A DNA stretch of 64,000 bases from Cordylochernes scorpioides (GCA_030710605.1 CP092870.1:55079532-55143531), one strand, 5' to 3'; numbered from the stretch's first letter, positions 52,348 to 64,000 are shown. A program made the numbers and translations. The notes: generated from the sequence alone by a model not told the origin.

Positions 52348-54745
52348 TTACCGTTTAGATCCAGTTGCATAGTTGCGAAAATAAACCTCGCAACCTGTAG
52401 CAAACTGCTCCTGCCTTCTTACGGCCTCATAAAATACCTCTCGCGGATTTCTCATCTTGGTATTAAATTCGAGAATCTTGATCTTAAACTTCTCTTCATT
52501 AGCAGTTCCGCGGGGGAATTCCTTTATTACAGTTTGGGGGAATGCTCTATGAGCAAATAGGAATCTTTGTAGATTCGTCTCTAAATCATCCTTCTCATTA
52601 TTCTTTCTCAAAAGGTTTTTAAACTCTCTTACATATCTCTCAGCTAAACCATTTGTACTAGGATTATACGGACTGGTTTTAGTGTGCCGTATACCATTCA
52701 TTTTGGTAAATTGCTCGAATTCACCGGAGAGAAACTGTTTTCCGTTATCTGTAACCAAAAATTAGGGCAATCCAAATCTGGAAAAAAATTCTCTAAGATA
52801 ATTTTAATCGTTTTGCTGGTAATATCTTTGATGATAAAAATTTCCATCCACTTTGAGTATGCGTCCACGAGAACCAAAAACATTCTTCCCATGAACGGAA
52901 CCGCTAGATCAAGATGAAGTCGATGCCACGGTTTTTCGGGCCAAGTCCATTCCGAGATGGTAGCCGGGGGCATGCTTGCCGATTCTTGGCATACTTTACA
53001 TTCTCTAGTTAACTCCTCGATGTTACTGTCTATGCCTGACCACCAGAAAATACCGTCTGGCAATCATATTCATTTTAACAATCTCCATGTGTATTTCATG
53101 CAAGTCATTTAAAATTAAAGATCTTGATTTTTAGGGAATTACCACTCTTTCACGCCATTGAAGACAACCAAACTCCAAACACAATTCCTCATTGATCTTA
53201 TAATGAGGAGCTTGTGGGTTTTCTCTCGGTACCCTTGTGAATTTCCAGTTGCCTTCTCTAACATTCCTTAATACTATAGACAGTATTTTATCTTGGGGCG
53301 TCTCATATGCCACCTCCATAAAAGAGAACGGTACCTGATTCAACTTCCTGAGAAGAAGTACCTGGTCTTCATCAAGAGACTCCCTGACACTCGATTCTAA
53401 AGGAAGACGTGACAATGCGTCAACATTGTAATTTTCACTAGTTTTTCGAAATTCTACAGTATAACTAAATGCAGCTAATTTTGAGGACAATCTTTTAATT
53501 CTGGATGATGCACATATGGGAATTGGTTTATGAGGTGAAAATATATGAATTAAGGGTCGGATGTCTGTGACCAATACAAATTTTCGTCCCGGTAAATATT
53601 GTCTGAATTTCTCAACGCCAAAATTTATGCTCAACGCTTTCTTTTCTAGTTGAGAGAAACGTTTTTCCGCTCCAGTTATTGTTCTAAAAGCAAAAGCTAT
53701 AAGGCATTCTTCCTTTCTATCATTTCTATGACTCAGAATTACGCCTAGTCCATAGTCCATTAAAAATGATTTACATTTTTTAAATAACATTCGATATTCT
53801 TTCGTCCAATTCCATCTACAATATTTATTCAAAAGTTGATAGAATAGCGCTAAAATGTTTGCTATATCCTTTATGAATCTATAATAATAAATTAAGAGTC
53901 CTATGAAAGATCTTAATTGCGAAACATTCTTTAGGTTCAGGCGCCTCTATCAATGCTTTAAATTTTTTTCTAAGGGATGCAGTCCATATTTATCCATTTT
54001 AAACCCTAAATATTCCACCGATTTCTTTTTAAATTTACATTTATATCTGTTTAACTTTAAACCTTTTTCTAGCAATCATCTAAACACTAGATCCAACTTT
54101 TGTTCATGATCTTCAAAGTCCTTTCCTGCAACCAAAATATCATCTATGTAGCAGGCCACACCTGGCAAATCAGCATATAGACCTTCCATAATCCTCTGAA
54201 ATTTATTTGGTGCTACCGCTACGCCATATGGTAGTCTTTTATAAGAAAACAACCCCTTTGTTGTGTTTATATCAACAACAGCTTTGGCTTCTTCCGCTAA
54301 CATTACTTGTAAGTAAGCCTGTGATAGTTCTAGAGTCGAAAGTACGGTGCTTGTAGATAATTTTGAAAATATCTCATCGATCGATGGAATGGGATACCTA
54401 TCTAATTCTATTGCTTTATTAGCTGTACATCTAAAATCACCACATATACTTACACTACCATCCTTTTTTAATACTGGTACTATTGGAGCGGTCCAATATG
54501 CATTGAACTATAGGTTATAAAATTCAAGAATTCACTAAACGATCAATTTCATTCTATACTTTGTTTTTTAGAGAGAAAGGTAAATTTCTGGCCTTACATA
54601 AAACAGGAGTCACATCTTTTTTTAAATTAAAATTTATTTTAACATCCTTTAGACAGCCCGAATCTTTGTTAAATAAATCTGCATATCTATCAATCAAACT
54701 ATTTCTATTAGATTCATTATTTAAATTTTTAATGCTAAACAAAAT
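52348..54745 (-). pseudogene. gypsy-3 RT, RNase H and integrase
   Basis: RT: CKARNLPFSLKNKV (54560), then RLPYGVAVAPNKFQRIM and the intact box CYIDDILVAGKDF (54150). RNase H: DYGLGVILSHRNDRKEECLI, LVTDIRPLIHIFSPHK and YNVDALSRLPL. Integrase: FWWSGIDSN and CKVCQESA, D in LHLDLAVPF, D in VTDNGKQF and E in NGLAERYVREFK. Residual motifs are mostly intact. The reading is broken by stops near 54554, 54076 and 53131, and by frame changes near 53830 and 52750. Between 54300 and 54550 RT is only recognisable in pieces. Confidence 0.85.
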
Positions 54746-54794
54746 CTAGAATAATCAAGTTTTAACTGTTTAAGTCATTCTCTTCCTAACAAAA

Positions 54795-55861
54795 TTACCT
54801 GGATTTTTCATTTACAACTATTAATCGTAAATATTGGTTGGCTTCTTTTACAAAAAAGTTTCTTTGCCCTATAATCTCTATTGATTTACCACAAAAGGAT
54901 TTTAATCTTAAATTTGTTGGAAATAATTTTTTACCTTGCCAATAAATATTATAAATATCTTTAGGTATTAACGTAACTGGACTTCCTGTATCTATTGTAA
55001 AGCACAAAGAATAATCATCTACTGTTAAATTTATTGTGGCATCAGTTTCGCCCTGTACAGAATATATAGAGTCCTCTTGTACAAATTTACATCGCCACAT
55101 TTTTTTACTAGCTTTGCAGACCCTACTTAAATGACCCAGCTTTTTACATTTTAAAACAAGTCTTTGTTCTATGAGGGCAAACAGAGGCCACGTGTGAATA
55201 TCTTTCACCACATCTACAACACATTATTTTGCCTTTGCCACTTTGCCTGAAAGGTCTATGCTGCACCATACTATTATTGTACTCACCCTTTTAATCCTTT
55301 CCATTCACAGGGATATCTTGGCCACTAATTTATCTTGTAATTCTCTTGTATTTATCTCCGCCAGTTCGAACGAGATCGCCACTGCAAAACTTTATCCAGG
55401 GTGACATCGTCGTTTTCTTGTATTAGCTTCTTTTGCAGGCTTTCCAACTTGATTCTAGCCACAAAACGGTCTCGCATCATGGTTTCCAGCATATCGCCGA
55501 AATAACAATTTATTGCTAAATGTTTCAATTCTCTAAGATATTCCGAAATTGATTCTCCTTCCTGTTGAATTCTCTTTAAAAATCAGCATCGCTGTGGTAT
55601 CGCTTTCTTCTTTGGATCCAAATGCAGCTTAATTCTTTGAATGATAGTATCATAGGGTTGATCTTTCATTAGACCAGGAAGAAAATGTCGTTTCCTCGCT
55701 TCAAAGTTTCAGAATCTGGTAGCGAGGTAAAAATCATCAATTTAATCTCCTCCTTCAGATGCCAAAAAGAAAGCCTCAAATTTTTGTACAAAAAGATCGA
55801 AGTGTCCTCCACTGGGCTATAGCATCTAAAAGGTACTAATAACTTTGAACTTGTCATGCTG
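54795..55861 (-). pseudogene. gypsy-3 gag and protease
   Basis: Gag starts around 55861 (MTSSKLLVPF) and shows KLMIFTSLPDSETLKRGNDI, then IQQEGESISEYLRELKHLAI and ETMMRDRFVARIKLESLQ in shifting frames. A degenerate knuckle (CKKLGHLSRVC) precedes the protease at 55100-54800, with FTIDTGSPVTLIP as active site. At least four frame changes occur in gag. The layout parallels gypsy-1 and gypsy-2, so all three belong to one lineage. Confidence 0.75.
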
Positions 55862-55986
55862 ATCTTTTCTACTCCTTTGTTTTCTTGATCCAGATAGTTT
55901 AAAGATGTAGTTGTTATACTTGCATAGACGCCGTTTTCCTCAGCTATTTACTGGCTCTGTAGATTGCGCATCCTCGTCGCCACTTT

Positions 55987-56125
55987 TGTTGTGTCGTAAT
56001 TAGACGTACAAGAGCTCAAACTTGACCATGGCCAACAACAAATGTCCAATTTATATATACATATAATTTTACATAATGAGGCTTTAAATAATACAAATAA
56101 TATTCATCTATTTACATAAGCAACA
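55987..56125 (-). repeat. gypsy-3 5' LTR
   Basis: 139 bp with TG/CA ends. As in gypsy-1, it is very short. The outer edge cuts the LINE frame after SPLLFSLYIN. Confidence 0.75.
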
Positions 56126-58161
56126 GTTAATATATAGCGAGAAGAGTAGAGGACTGAGCACAGATCCCTGAGGTACACCAGCCCATGTTCTTTGGTCCTT
56201 GGAAAATGTTCCATTGACCCAAACCTTTATCCTTCTTCCCCTTAAGAAGTCTGCAATCCAGATTAAGGTTTTTCCTCTTACTCCGATGTTGTGCAGCCTT
56301 TAAAATAATTTATACACTCGATCAAAAGCTGAGGTCATATCCAGGAATACGGCCGTTGTCTTCTTTGGCGGTTTTTCCTAGAAATCTATTATTGATTGAC
56401 AGAAGTAGAGCAGTTTATCAGTTGTACAGTGTCTGGATCTTTAGGCAGTTTGGTGGAAGTTTATTTTATTATTGTTAGTGAGCCAGACTATGAGCCTAGA
56501 GTGGATAATTCATTCTGTTATTTTACAAAATATGCTGGTAAGAGCAATTGGCCGATAGTTCTTGCATCCCTTGGCAATTTTGTTTGGTTTCAGTATTGGC
56601 ACTATAATTGATATCTTCCAATTCTTTGGTAGTTTACCAGTTTGCCATGAAATCTTCAGAATTCGTAGGAGTTTATTTTTAGCTTCGTCTCCAAAGTGTT
56701 TAATTATAGACCAAAGATTAGAGCATCTCCAGGTGACATCATGGATTTAACTTTCCTATTGATGAGTTTAGCTCATTCAGTGTGAAGTCTCTCGAGTAAA
56801 TATCTTGTTGATGGTAATTTATTGCTTGTTTAACTAACCTGTTTACATTATTTTTTTAGAGTCCTGCCTTCATTTGTATAGCTGAGTCTGGAAGTGCTTG
56901 AAAGATATTTAGCAATTATTTCAGCCATCTGTTTGTTCGTTCTCGCTATTCATATCGGTTAGAGTATTGGAGGATTAGTGTTGGCTTTGATTGTTTTATA
57001 ACACTAATCATATTCCAGTGATGACTTTCCTTTTTTAGATCCATTTTTTTTCGGCAGAATTCTGCCCATTTTTCTTGTTTGAATATCCAAATTTCTTGCT
57101 CTATTTTGTGACTAATTTCAATGAGTTCTTTTATGATTTCTTCTGTTTTATTTGTTTTAAGAAGTTGTTTGATAGTGTCTCTCTCTGCAATCATTGCCTC
57201 GATATTGTGGTCCTTCCAGTTAAGTATTCACAGGTCTTTACGTCTACCTCTAGGTATCGATACTTTTGCAGCTTTGGATATGTTCGAAGAGAATTTTTCC
57301 ATTTTTTTGTCAATCGTTCTGTGATTTAATTCTTCGTTGCACAGTTCTTCAAGCATTTCTGTGAATTTTTTCCCAGTGTTCTTTTATTCTGTTGGACATT
57401 CTCAATTTTGAATTTTAGGGTTGTTAAAATTGGTCTGTGGTCACTGATTGCACTTTTCAGAATTTTCCATTGTATTGTGGGTGCGATGTTGTAATTTATC
57501 GCTGTGATGTCTGTGGACTTGGATAGATAGGTGTTCTTTTCGTTATTTAACTGTGTAAGGTCGTGGTCGGTTAGCATGTCCTCAACCTGCTGACCATTGT
57601 TATACTGGACAGGTGATCCCCAAGTTGGTATTTCAGCGTTAAAATCACCAAGTATGATTGCGATATCCGAAGACGCTTCACTTAATGTCTCCATCAGGCC
57701 TGTATTGATGCTAGTATTGTCGTGGTGATAAACATTTATGATTGGAATTGTTTTATCTGTAAGATAGATTTTTATTGCCTGAGCTTCTGTCGTGCTTTCT
57801 CTAGGCTTACTCTGATTATAGGCGATTTCCTTAAATTTGATTTCTAGAGTTTTAATCAAAACGGCAAGTCCTCCTCCGAATTTTCCCGGTCTGTCCTTTC
57901 GTAGTGTTGTATAATCTTTGATATTGAATCTCAGATTCTGATTCAATTTTGTCTCCTGAGGACAAGTAATATGTACATTGTTGTCACAGAGAAGACAAGT
58001 CAGCTCTTTATTTTCCTCTGGGTACCATTTATATTGAGTTGTAGTAGATTGAATTGTGTCCTCGTAGTAGATTTCTCATCATGAGCTCGAGCTGCAGCTC
58101 CTGACGCGGCGGTTACCCCGGACGCGGTATCATTACTGGAGATATCAGTTTTGCTCTTCAT
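56126..58161 (-). pseudogene. LINE ORF2: endonuclease and RT N-terminal half
   Basis: From 58161 (MKSKTDISSNDTASG) the reading goes through LLQLNINGTQRKIK, QETKLNQNLRFNIKDYTTL, FGGGLAVLIK, IILGDFNAEIPTWGS and ISDHRPILTT. These are the catalytic motifs of an apurinic-type endonuclease, which nicks target DNA for priming. RT follows with TTAVFLDMTSAFDRVY, then TWAGVPQGSVLSPLLFSLYI. It stops at 56126, where gypsy-3 inserted, so the YADD box is not present here. Frame changes occur near 58020 and 57330, with many downstream. The clade is I/R1/Jockey-like. The remainder may continue at 51830. Confidence 0.88.
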
Positions 58162-58284
58162 TTGAAAATGGGTGCCGTTGCAACGTTAGTCATCTTGGAA
58201 ATGAACCAGAATTTGGTCATTTATTCCAAGGGTCCAGGGTGGACCGCAAGGAGGTGTGGTCGGACTTCTTCCCTTCCCCCTGGA

Positions 58285-59385
58285 ATGCCGTCACTACAGG
58301 ATAAAGAACTCTTGGTTAAATTTTTTTATTGCGATTTAGATTCTGCCACTGAAGCTTTACGAGCGTTTCGTTCCTTTAAAGATATTCGAAGTGATAAAGG
58401 ACCAATGAGTTGCTACTCTCTAAAGCGATTGATTGAGAGTTTTGAGGAAACTGGATCTCTGGAAGCAAAACCTCGGAGTGGAAGACCATCGACATGCAAG
58501 TCAGTGGCTGTTACGGTTTTGCAGAATGCTGAAGCTATTGAAACGTTATCCACGTATGGAGAAGTAAGAGCTAGACAAGTTTCTCGACAAACGGGGATTT
58601 CGTATGGAACAGTTTGGAGAGAACACACATTTAGAATTTTTCTATAAAAATACCCTAACAAAATTCAAAGTTTTCACGAGTTGAAAGTCAGCGATTTTGA
58701 GAAGCGCCAAGAATTCGCTGCATGGGTTTTCCGGCAAATTGATATTGATGAAAACTGCGTGTCAAATGTTCTAAGAACAGATGATGCTCACTTTTATCTA
58801 AAGGGAGAATTTAACATTCAAAACTGCCTCATTCTGGCAACAGAAAACCCTAGGATTTTTACAGAAATACCACTTCATCAGCCTAGAGTTACAGTTTTGT
58901 GTGGGTTCACTTCTTCTTTTATTATTGGGCCATTTTTATTTGAAAAAATCAATGGAAGAACCTTTAAAACCGTTTTTGTAACTAGTGAACGTTATGTTCA
59001 ACTTTTGAGAGAAAAGGTTATTCCCATATTGCAGGACAGACAAGCACTAAGCGAAATAACATTCATGCAAGATGGAGGACCTCCTCATATCTCCCGCGGT
59101 GCCAAACAATTGCTGAAGGATACGTTCGGTGAAATTCGTTGATAAGTCGCCACTTTATATACCAGTGGCCTCCAATACCACCAGACTTGACGCCTTACAA
59201 TTTCGGTTATGGGGGTACATTAGGTCGCGTTTTTATCGATGCCGGCCTACCACATTGGCCATGTTGAAGGCTTCTATCAGATGACACGTTTTATAAATTT
59301 CAACTATTTAATTGTGACCATTCTGTCATCTATCGTCTGCAGGCGGTGTTTGAGAATTAAGGGCGCCACATTGAGCAAGGATTGT
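58285..59385 (+). pseudogene. Tc/mariner-like transposase
   Basis: The frame begins MPSLQDKELLVKFFYCDLDS, with paired helix-turn-helix segments (LKRLIESFEETGSLEAKPRS, GRPST and VSRQTGISYGTVWR). The DDE core shows TDDAHFYLKGEFNIQNC, then TFMQDGGPPHISRGAKQLL and, in another frame, WPPIPPDLTPYNFGYGG. The last motif normally reads LTPCDF, so that Asp is Asn. A TAA lies at 58645 and a frameshift near 59130. The C-terminal part decays by ~59385. I did not find the terminal repeats. Confidence 0.82.
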
Positions 59386-59389
59386 GACC

Positions 59390-60100
59390 TAATACAAGAG
59401 AGAAGGCAGTTACCTCATGTTTTATATTTTGGAGCTCTTTGTTTTGGGTTATGGGAATAATAAATGCTGTCCTCACATCTTGACTCTTTTTTTTTCTGTT
59501 AACAGTAATTTTTTTGTTTGTCATTTGCCCACATCTTATATTATGTCGTGCAGGCCAAAGTTTTATAACTTCTCGAATAACACTGGTATACACAATTTTA
59601 CCCCTTATGTTTAGTCTATCGCTTTTCGCTCATTAGAAGAAATAGCCTAAGGAATATTCTCTGTATCCCCCCCCCCCCCCCCAACTTTAGAAATTTTAAG
59701 CAAAAAATAATACAAAATGATTTTACTACCACGTTTTACAACGCAAAAGGTCGATTTAAAAATGATTTTTTTGAGGGGATACATTTTCAAAATTATGTAC
59801 AGTATAATAAACAATGATAACATTTGACAAACCCATAGGATATTTGGAATAAAGTACGACAAATATATTTTGTCAATCCCCTCTATATTTCATTTTGGAT
59901 CATGACAAATATCCAGTTAAATAGTCAAGTGTCGCCAATTAGTCAATAAACTATACATTCCTTATAGCATGAAATCCTATTAGTAGTGCCATCATAATTA
60001 TTGGTACTATATTAACATTTCAAAAATCGTTTATTGATATCAGTAGTTATTTTCAAACATTCAATTTATTTCACAAAACTCCATATAAATATTTTATAAA
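59390..60100. other. No gene recognised
   Basis: AT-rich, with a C14 homopolymer at 59668-59681. Short frames have no motif. Confidence 0.5.
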
Positions 60101-60110
60101 TATTTTTTGC

Positions 60111-60502
60111 TACATGTTTTAATTTGCATATACCTATTTTACATATCTCAGCTTGTATTTAAAAATCGTCAACCAATTCTTCTAACTTTTGGCGAAATGG
60201 TGTTTTATTAATTTATCATTTGATATTATTAGGGTTCTTTCCTGGTATTCAAAAAGGAAAAATACGTGTCGTTCAGTTATATTTTTCAATTTATCAAACA
60301 ATTTGGCCGCTGAATCTCTTATTCTGGTAGAGCGCCATCTAGCGAATAAAGTTGTAACTAAAATCAATTTCGAATTTTTCATTATTTGCCACAAAAAATC
60401 CCATTGCATCCTGAACACAATGGTGTTTACCGCATTGCTCTAGCGCAAATATTCGCGGAGTTATTAATTTTTAAAGTTGTGCGGGACTTTTGGATCACCC
60501 TG
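60111..60502 (-). repeat. Dispersed repeat, copy 2
   Basis: It is the reverse copy of 49721-50116, ending GGACTTTTGGATCACCCTGT. About ten substitutions fall in the best-aligned 240 bp. Confidence 0.8.
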
Positions 60503-60514
60503 TATATATATATA

Positions 60515-60772
60515 TGGAAATTTTGCTGGGAGGATATTGATCTAAAGAGACATGGGTCGCCTCTTCCGTCAGAATATACATCAAAACCAGACAAAATCTA
60601 TCCGTCGCCGCAAACTAGCGGCTTCGGGTCGGTGAAAAAGCCAGTTTGCCAAAGTTGGTGTTATGGCTTTGTCACCGACCCGAGGCCGCTAGTTTGCAGC
60701 GACGGTCAATAGATGGCGCCTGGTTTTGACATCTATTTTGACGGGAGAGGCGACCCTTGTCTCTTTAGATAA
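60515..60772. repeat. Foldback MITE with strong central hairpin
   Basis: Outer arms GGGTCGCCTCTTCCGTCAGA and its complement, then CATCAAAACCAGAC and its complement, pair across the element. The core GCAAACTAGCGGCTTCGGGT, then CGGTGA, pairs with TCACCGACCCGAGGCCGCTA, then GTTTGC. It lies in a TA-microsatellite and abuts the dispersed repeat. Confidence 0.85.
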
Positions 60773-61480
60773 ATATATATATATATATGAAAAAATAGTA
60801 CAAATGTAATATTGTACTGGGATAAGGTACATCAATTAAGAAAAAGGCATCTACTTATCGTGCAACTGAGAGTATATATATATTATATTTATATATATAT
60901 ATATATTAAAAAGGCATATATTGGATCAAAATATCATTTATCTTACCAATTTATATATTCCTTCTGCTTATAGTCAAATACTTTTAATTTTCTCCAATGG
61001 AGCAAAGCCAAAAGAGTTAACGATATTCTAAATAATTTATTAACAAATTGTTGCTCTAATCAAAATTTATGTTGCTAATTATAATTATTGTCATTTCTGG
61101 TAAATCAACCTCTGCTATAAATATCACTGATAAAATATATTTATAAAATTAAAATATGAACTTACCATATTGAGGATTTGGCTATTATCCTTAGAGATGA
61201 GTATCTCACACATGTTTAATATAAACTGTTCACAAAAGAAAAATTGCAACTTATAAACGCTCTAGCGATAATTCAGAAGATTTAAATACTTAATAAGAAC
61301 ATTAAGACATGTAAATGATCAATTTTCTGTGTAACATTAACTAGAATATAGTTGTATTCAACATAACCTTGTTTATTCATGAAAATTTGTTTAAATTTTC
61401 TCCTAGTGTATCATTGAGGTTTTTTATTTTTGTTTTCTAAAGATATTTATTCTGTAGAATACCTAGGCAGAAAAAAAAGG
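60773..61480. other. TA-rich region with one Penelope-like terminus
   Basis: (TA)n runs at 60772-60790 and 60870-60905 lead into AAAAAGGCATATATTGGATC at 60908, the terminus also seen at 27119 and 40270. The rest has no gene or motif. Confidence 0.55.
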
Positions 61481-61489
61481 TCATACAAG

Positions 61490-61900
61490 AAAATGTATGA
61501 TTTTATAAGAGGTAGAATCATAGACCTCAGAGAAAGTAGAATTTGAACTAGAGAATTTAATATGAAAGAAGGCTACATTCAAATTACTGTTTTAAGGAAT
61601 TAGTGTCCGTGGTCAGAGGAAGATAAAAGTTCAAGAAAACCTGGCTCAGGTTGCCCTAGAATAACAACAGAAAGAGAGAGGATAGAAGGATTTGAAGGAT
61701 AGTTGTAGCAGACAGTCAACAACTGTACCAATGATTCAAGCAACTCTACATGTGCAGAATGAATCAGGACCATCTCTGAACATCATTGATGACCGTCTTA
61801 TCGAGATAGAACACAGTATTCATCGGCCTAATTAAGAATTCCACATTTTCCCAGACACAGAAGCATCAGGCTTAGCTAATGTGAAGAGAAAGTTATTTGG
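61490..61900 (+). pseudogene. Tc1-like transposase N-terminal remnant
   Basis: MYDFIRGRIIDLRES, QITVLRN, then CPWSEEDKSSRKPGSGCPRI and TTERERRIEGFEG resemble the helix-turn-helix and GRPR linker of Tc1 transposases. HRSIRLS and CEEKVIWAQ follow near 61860. Multiple stops are present. Confidence 0.55.
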
Positions 61901-62135
61901 GCTCAATAAAGGCATTCAACCACTTTTCTAATGAAATTAAATTGAGTTTGGGGGTCCATGATGGCAGGATTACATAGGTAAGCCACATCTTCACAAATTT
62001 TGAAAAGTCAAATATCGTTAGACTCCCACTGACCTGGATTCAGGCTGTCAACCGACGTGTAATGAACTGATAAAGAAAACGAATGGTATGCTACGGAATT
62101 TATTGTCAAATTTTCTATGAACGTTAGGCTAAATG
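61901..62135. other. Degenerate stretch between two Tc1 fragments
   Basis: It has no clear reading frame. It probably belongs to one of the flanking Tc1 copies. Confidence 0.35.
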
Positions 62136-62139
62136 GTCA

Positions 62140-62420
62140 ACATTCTGAGATGGTTTCAATCACCTTCACATCACGTCCCAGATGTTCTCTATGGTTGAGA
62201 GACCAAGCGACCTTACTAGTGACGTAAATGGTCTGGCATTATCTTTTAAAAGGTAACCCCGGAATGATGTGAGAGAAATGGAAACAAAACAGGCTGTAGA
62301 ATGTCACATTAGTACCTTTGTGCTATCAGAATACCATAAATACCTACAAATAGGGTCCTGCTATCAAATAAAATGGCTAAGTGGTAGATAACATCGAATC
62401 CGTTGTTGCTGCAGCCGTTC
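62140..62420 (-). pseudogene. Tc1-like transposase catalytic fragment
   Basis: On the minus strand DSRTLFVGIYGILIAQRY (62360-62309) is followed by DILQPVLFPFLSHHSG and, after a frame change, DNARPFTSLVRSLG and STIENIWDVM. DNARP and IENIWD correspond to the second and third acidic motifs of the DD34E Tc1 group. It is in the opposite orientation to the fragment at 61490, so the two are separate or rearranged copies. Confidence 0.65.
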
Positions 62421-62439
62421 AGACAATCGTCATATCCTC

Positions 62440-63370
62440 CTATTCTGTTGTGTCTCTTAGTCGGCTGCTGCCGTACCGAAGTTGCATTATTCCGTTTTTG
62501 ACCGACTCTTGCCAAAATCGTCTAATAGCCGCATTACTTCGACACAGATGTCGCGCGATTAGTCGATTTGACCAATCAGCCGCCTCCAATCCAATGCAAC
62601 ACCTCTTTTAAACTCTGAAATATATATTTGAATTGATACAGTAGAAATAAGCTTACGGAAAAAAAAACGAATATTTTGAAAAGCATCACGTGCCGTAACG
62701 AATATTTAGTCTAGAATTCTCGTGCTATATGCGCAGTTTAAATGCCCTACAGCTCTTGATTTGCATAAATCGGCCACCATATTTAATCATTTTCATGTTT
62801 TATCGAAACGTCTTTGTATGCATATTTTCATAAAAATCGTATAACTCCTTCTTGATGCTTAGAATATTTTCCTATAGAGCGTATTATATAACGAATGGAG
62901 ATATCAAGACGCGGTGTTTCTTTCTACAAATAAATCAAACTTCTACTGTCCTTACTGCGATGAAAAAAATATTGGGAGGGCTTGGTTCATCAGTGGTGAA
63001 CCCTTCCAGCGGTTTTGCCAATCCAATCCACCAGACCGCCTCCTTAGAGCTTCAATACTGTATTGGATCTTTCTGCTTTTTTATGCTACCTGAAGGGTGG
63101 AATCCAATAAATGGTATTTAAGCCAAATATCGACAAATGCTTTTAGGACAGTAGAATTACATACAAATATTTGCATCGAGCAATGTTTTTCCACAAACAC
63201 ATAGCATAGCTTGAATTGTTACAATTATTTACCTCAATATCAGAATATTAAGCCCTATTCTTGCATATCCACAGTTTATAACCTGCTTACTTGATTCATT
63301 TAGAATCACAAAAAAACTCGATAAAGATGGGTTAGCTGCGCTTCAAGATATTGAAAAATATTCTTTTAAA
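62440..63370. other. No gene recognised
   Basis: A GC-richer patch at 62440-62600 includes a CCAAT-type GACCAATCAGCCGCC, but no coding region follows. The 89-codon frame at 62852-63121 lacks motifs. Confidence 0.45.
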
Positions 63371-63376
63371 TATTAG

Positions 63377-63540
63377 ATGGAAAATTTGCCGGGAGGAAAT
63401 TGATCTTAAAAAGCATAAGGCTCCTCTCACGTTAAATTAAACATCAAAACTAGACCCTATCTATTGACCGTCCATTTCGGTCAATAGATGGCATCTAGTT
63501 TTGAAGTTTAATTTGATGGAAGAGGAGCCCTTTGCTTTAT
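63377..63540. repeat. Foldback MITE, second copy
   Basis: GGAAAATTTGCCGGGAGGAA, then GGCTCCTCTCACGTTAAATT, ATCTATTGACCG and the complementary right arm, form a ~60-bp stem. It shares TTTTGC.GGGAGGA.ATTGATCT with the copy at 60515 and has a much shorter central hairpin. Confidence 0.82.
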
Positions 63541-64000
63541 AAATATTGTCGCGATGAAATATAATGAAATTGGCTCCAGAATTACCTTAAATATTTACTT
63601 AGGTTGTTATATGAAATATTAGAATATAAAATAAAGGTAACTATGCATGAGCCAAATCGACCCCAACAGTTACAGCAAGAGGGGAGAACTGAGTTTTCCC
63701 CCTTCCACGTGGCGCTACTGTTTTCTCCGAACGGTCCATCCAATCAAGCTAAGAAGAAATACCAGGAAACTCTGTCCTCCTGACAATATAATATATTTTG
63801 ATAAAATCAATAAGGAATCTAGGATTTGGTTTATTTTCACAATTCTTTTATTTCTAATTTATTTTTATATATATGTGCGTATGAAAAAATAATTTTAAGA
63901 ATAATAAAAATTAAAAACGTCAGGTATTTGTCATTGAAATAAAAAAGCATATCCTGACCACGTTCGCATGAACTTTTAGATGGCAGAGCGCCATCTAGGG
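63541..64000. other. No gene recognised
   Basis: The 81-codon frame at 63647-63892 ends in a hydrophobic stretch (FIFTILLFLIYFYIYV) but starts without a convincing context. TAGATGGC/GCCATCTA at 63977-63997 is a short inverted repeat, similar to the TAGATGGCGC block of the foldback MITEs. Confidence 0.4.

Larger units (their letters stand above)
52311..56125 (-). mobile_element. Ty3/gypsy LTR retrotransposon (gypsy-3), 3' truncated
   Basis: Only the 5' LTR (55987-56125) is present. It starts on the minus strand TGTTGCTTATG and ends GACACAACA. The primer-site motif TGGCGACGAGGATGCGC follows after AAAG. Gag, protease, RT, RNase H and integrase follow down to ~52345. Where a 3' LTR is expected, the tRNA-bearing repeat begins. 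The element sits in a LINE RT gene. Confidence 0.88.

Noticed and set aside
62440..62600. CCAAT-box-containing GC-rich patch as a host promoter
   Set aside because: No gene follows on either strand. One CCAAT motif is not enough.

Overview
The window looks like repeat-rich, AT-rich intergenic DNA from an animal, most probably an arthropod and perhaps a chelicerate. That is inferred from the mix of transposon families: Ty3/gypsy elements with a TGGCGACGAGGAT-like primer site, BEL/Pao, Penelope-like elements with a GIY-YIG domain, several mariner lineages, Helitrons and an I/R1-like LINE. The species is not identified. I recognise no intact host protein gene. Nearly every long reading frame belongs to a mobile element, and most carry stops or frameshifts.

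Layout. 0-2 kb: the 3' end of a gypsy element with an intact integrase, a probable LTR, a short gag start and a foldback. 3.3-9.1 kb: a broken multi-exon-free gene of a repetitive, unclassified family, split by a gypsy element (gypsy-1) with 132-bp LTRs and a CATAG target duplication. 11-12.3 kb: a Helitron 3' end, copies of a tRNA-bearing repeat lacking the tRNA, and a LINE C-terminal fragment. 13.9-20.5 kb: a three-layer nest, with a ~75-bp satellite holding a mariner that holds a gypsy (gypsy-2, 207-bp LTRs). 21.1-23.8 kb: a 103-bp satellite split by a non-autonomous Helitron. 23.8-26.9 kb: a degenerate BEL/Pao element whose 3' LTR contains a Penelope-like fragment with a 15-bp target duplication. 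27.0-30.2 kb: more Penelope-like ends, then an inverted-dimer Penelope-like insertion flanked by a 13-bp duplication. 30.3-40.6 kb: two related gypsy elements (4A and 4B) lying head to head, invaded by a second Helitron and a Tigger/pogo derivative. 40.9-45.1 kb: a solo LTR, a reverse Helitron end, an inverted array of five tRNA-like genes in ~355-bp repeats, and a Helitron-type endonuclease domain. 47.4-48.7 kb: a full-length dead mariner. 50-58.2 kb: a LINE broken by a short mariner derivative, by another tRNA-bearing repeat and by gypsy-3. 58.3-59.4 kb: a Tc/mariner-like transposase pseudogene. 60-64 kb: foldback MITEs, a dispersed repeat and Tc1 remnants.

The elements interact mainly by insertion into one another, so relative ages can be read from the nesting. 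The most notable items are the tRNA-bearing inverted repeat array next to Helitron sequence, the Penelope-like inverted dimer and its several hammerhead-like motifs, an intact short mariner ORF that keeps the DNA-binding half but lacks the catalytic core, and the unclassified gene family at 3.3-9.1 kb. Coordinates of LTR, TIR and target-duplication edges were read base by base. Boundaries called approximate in the entries were not.
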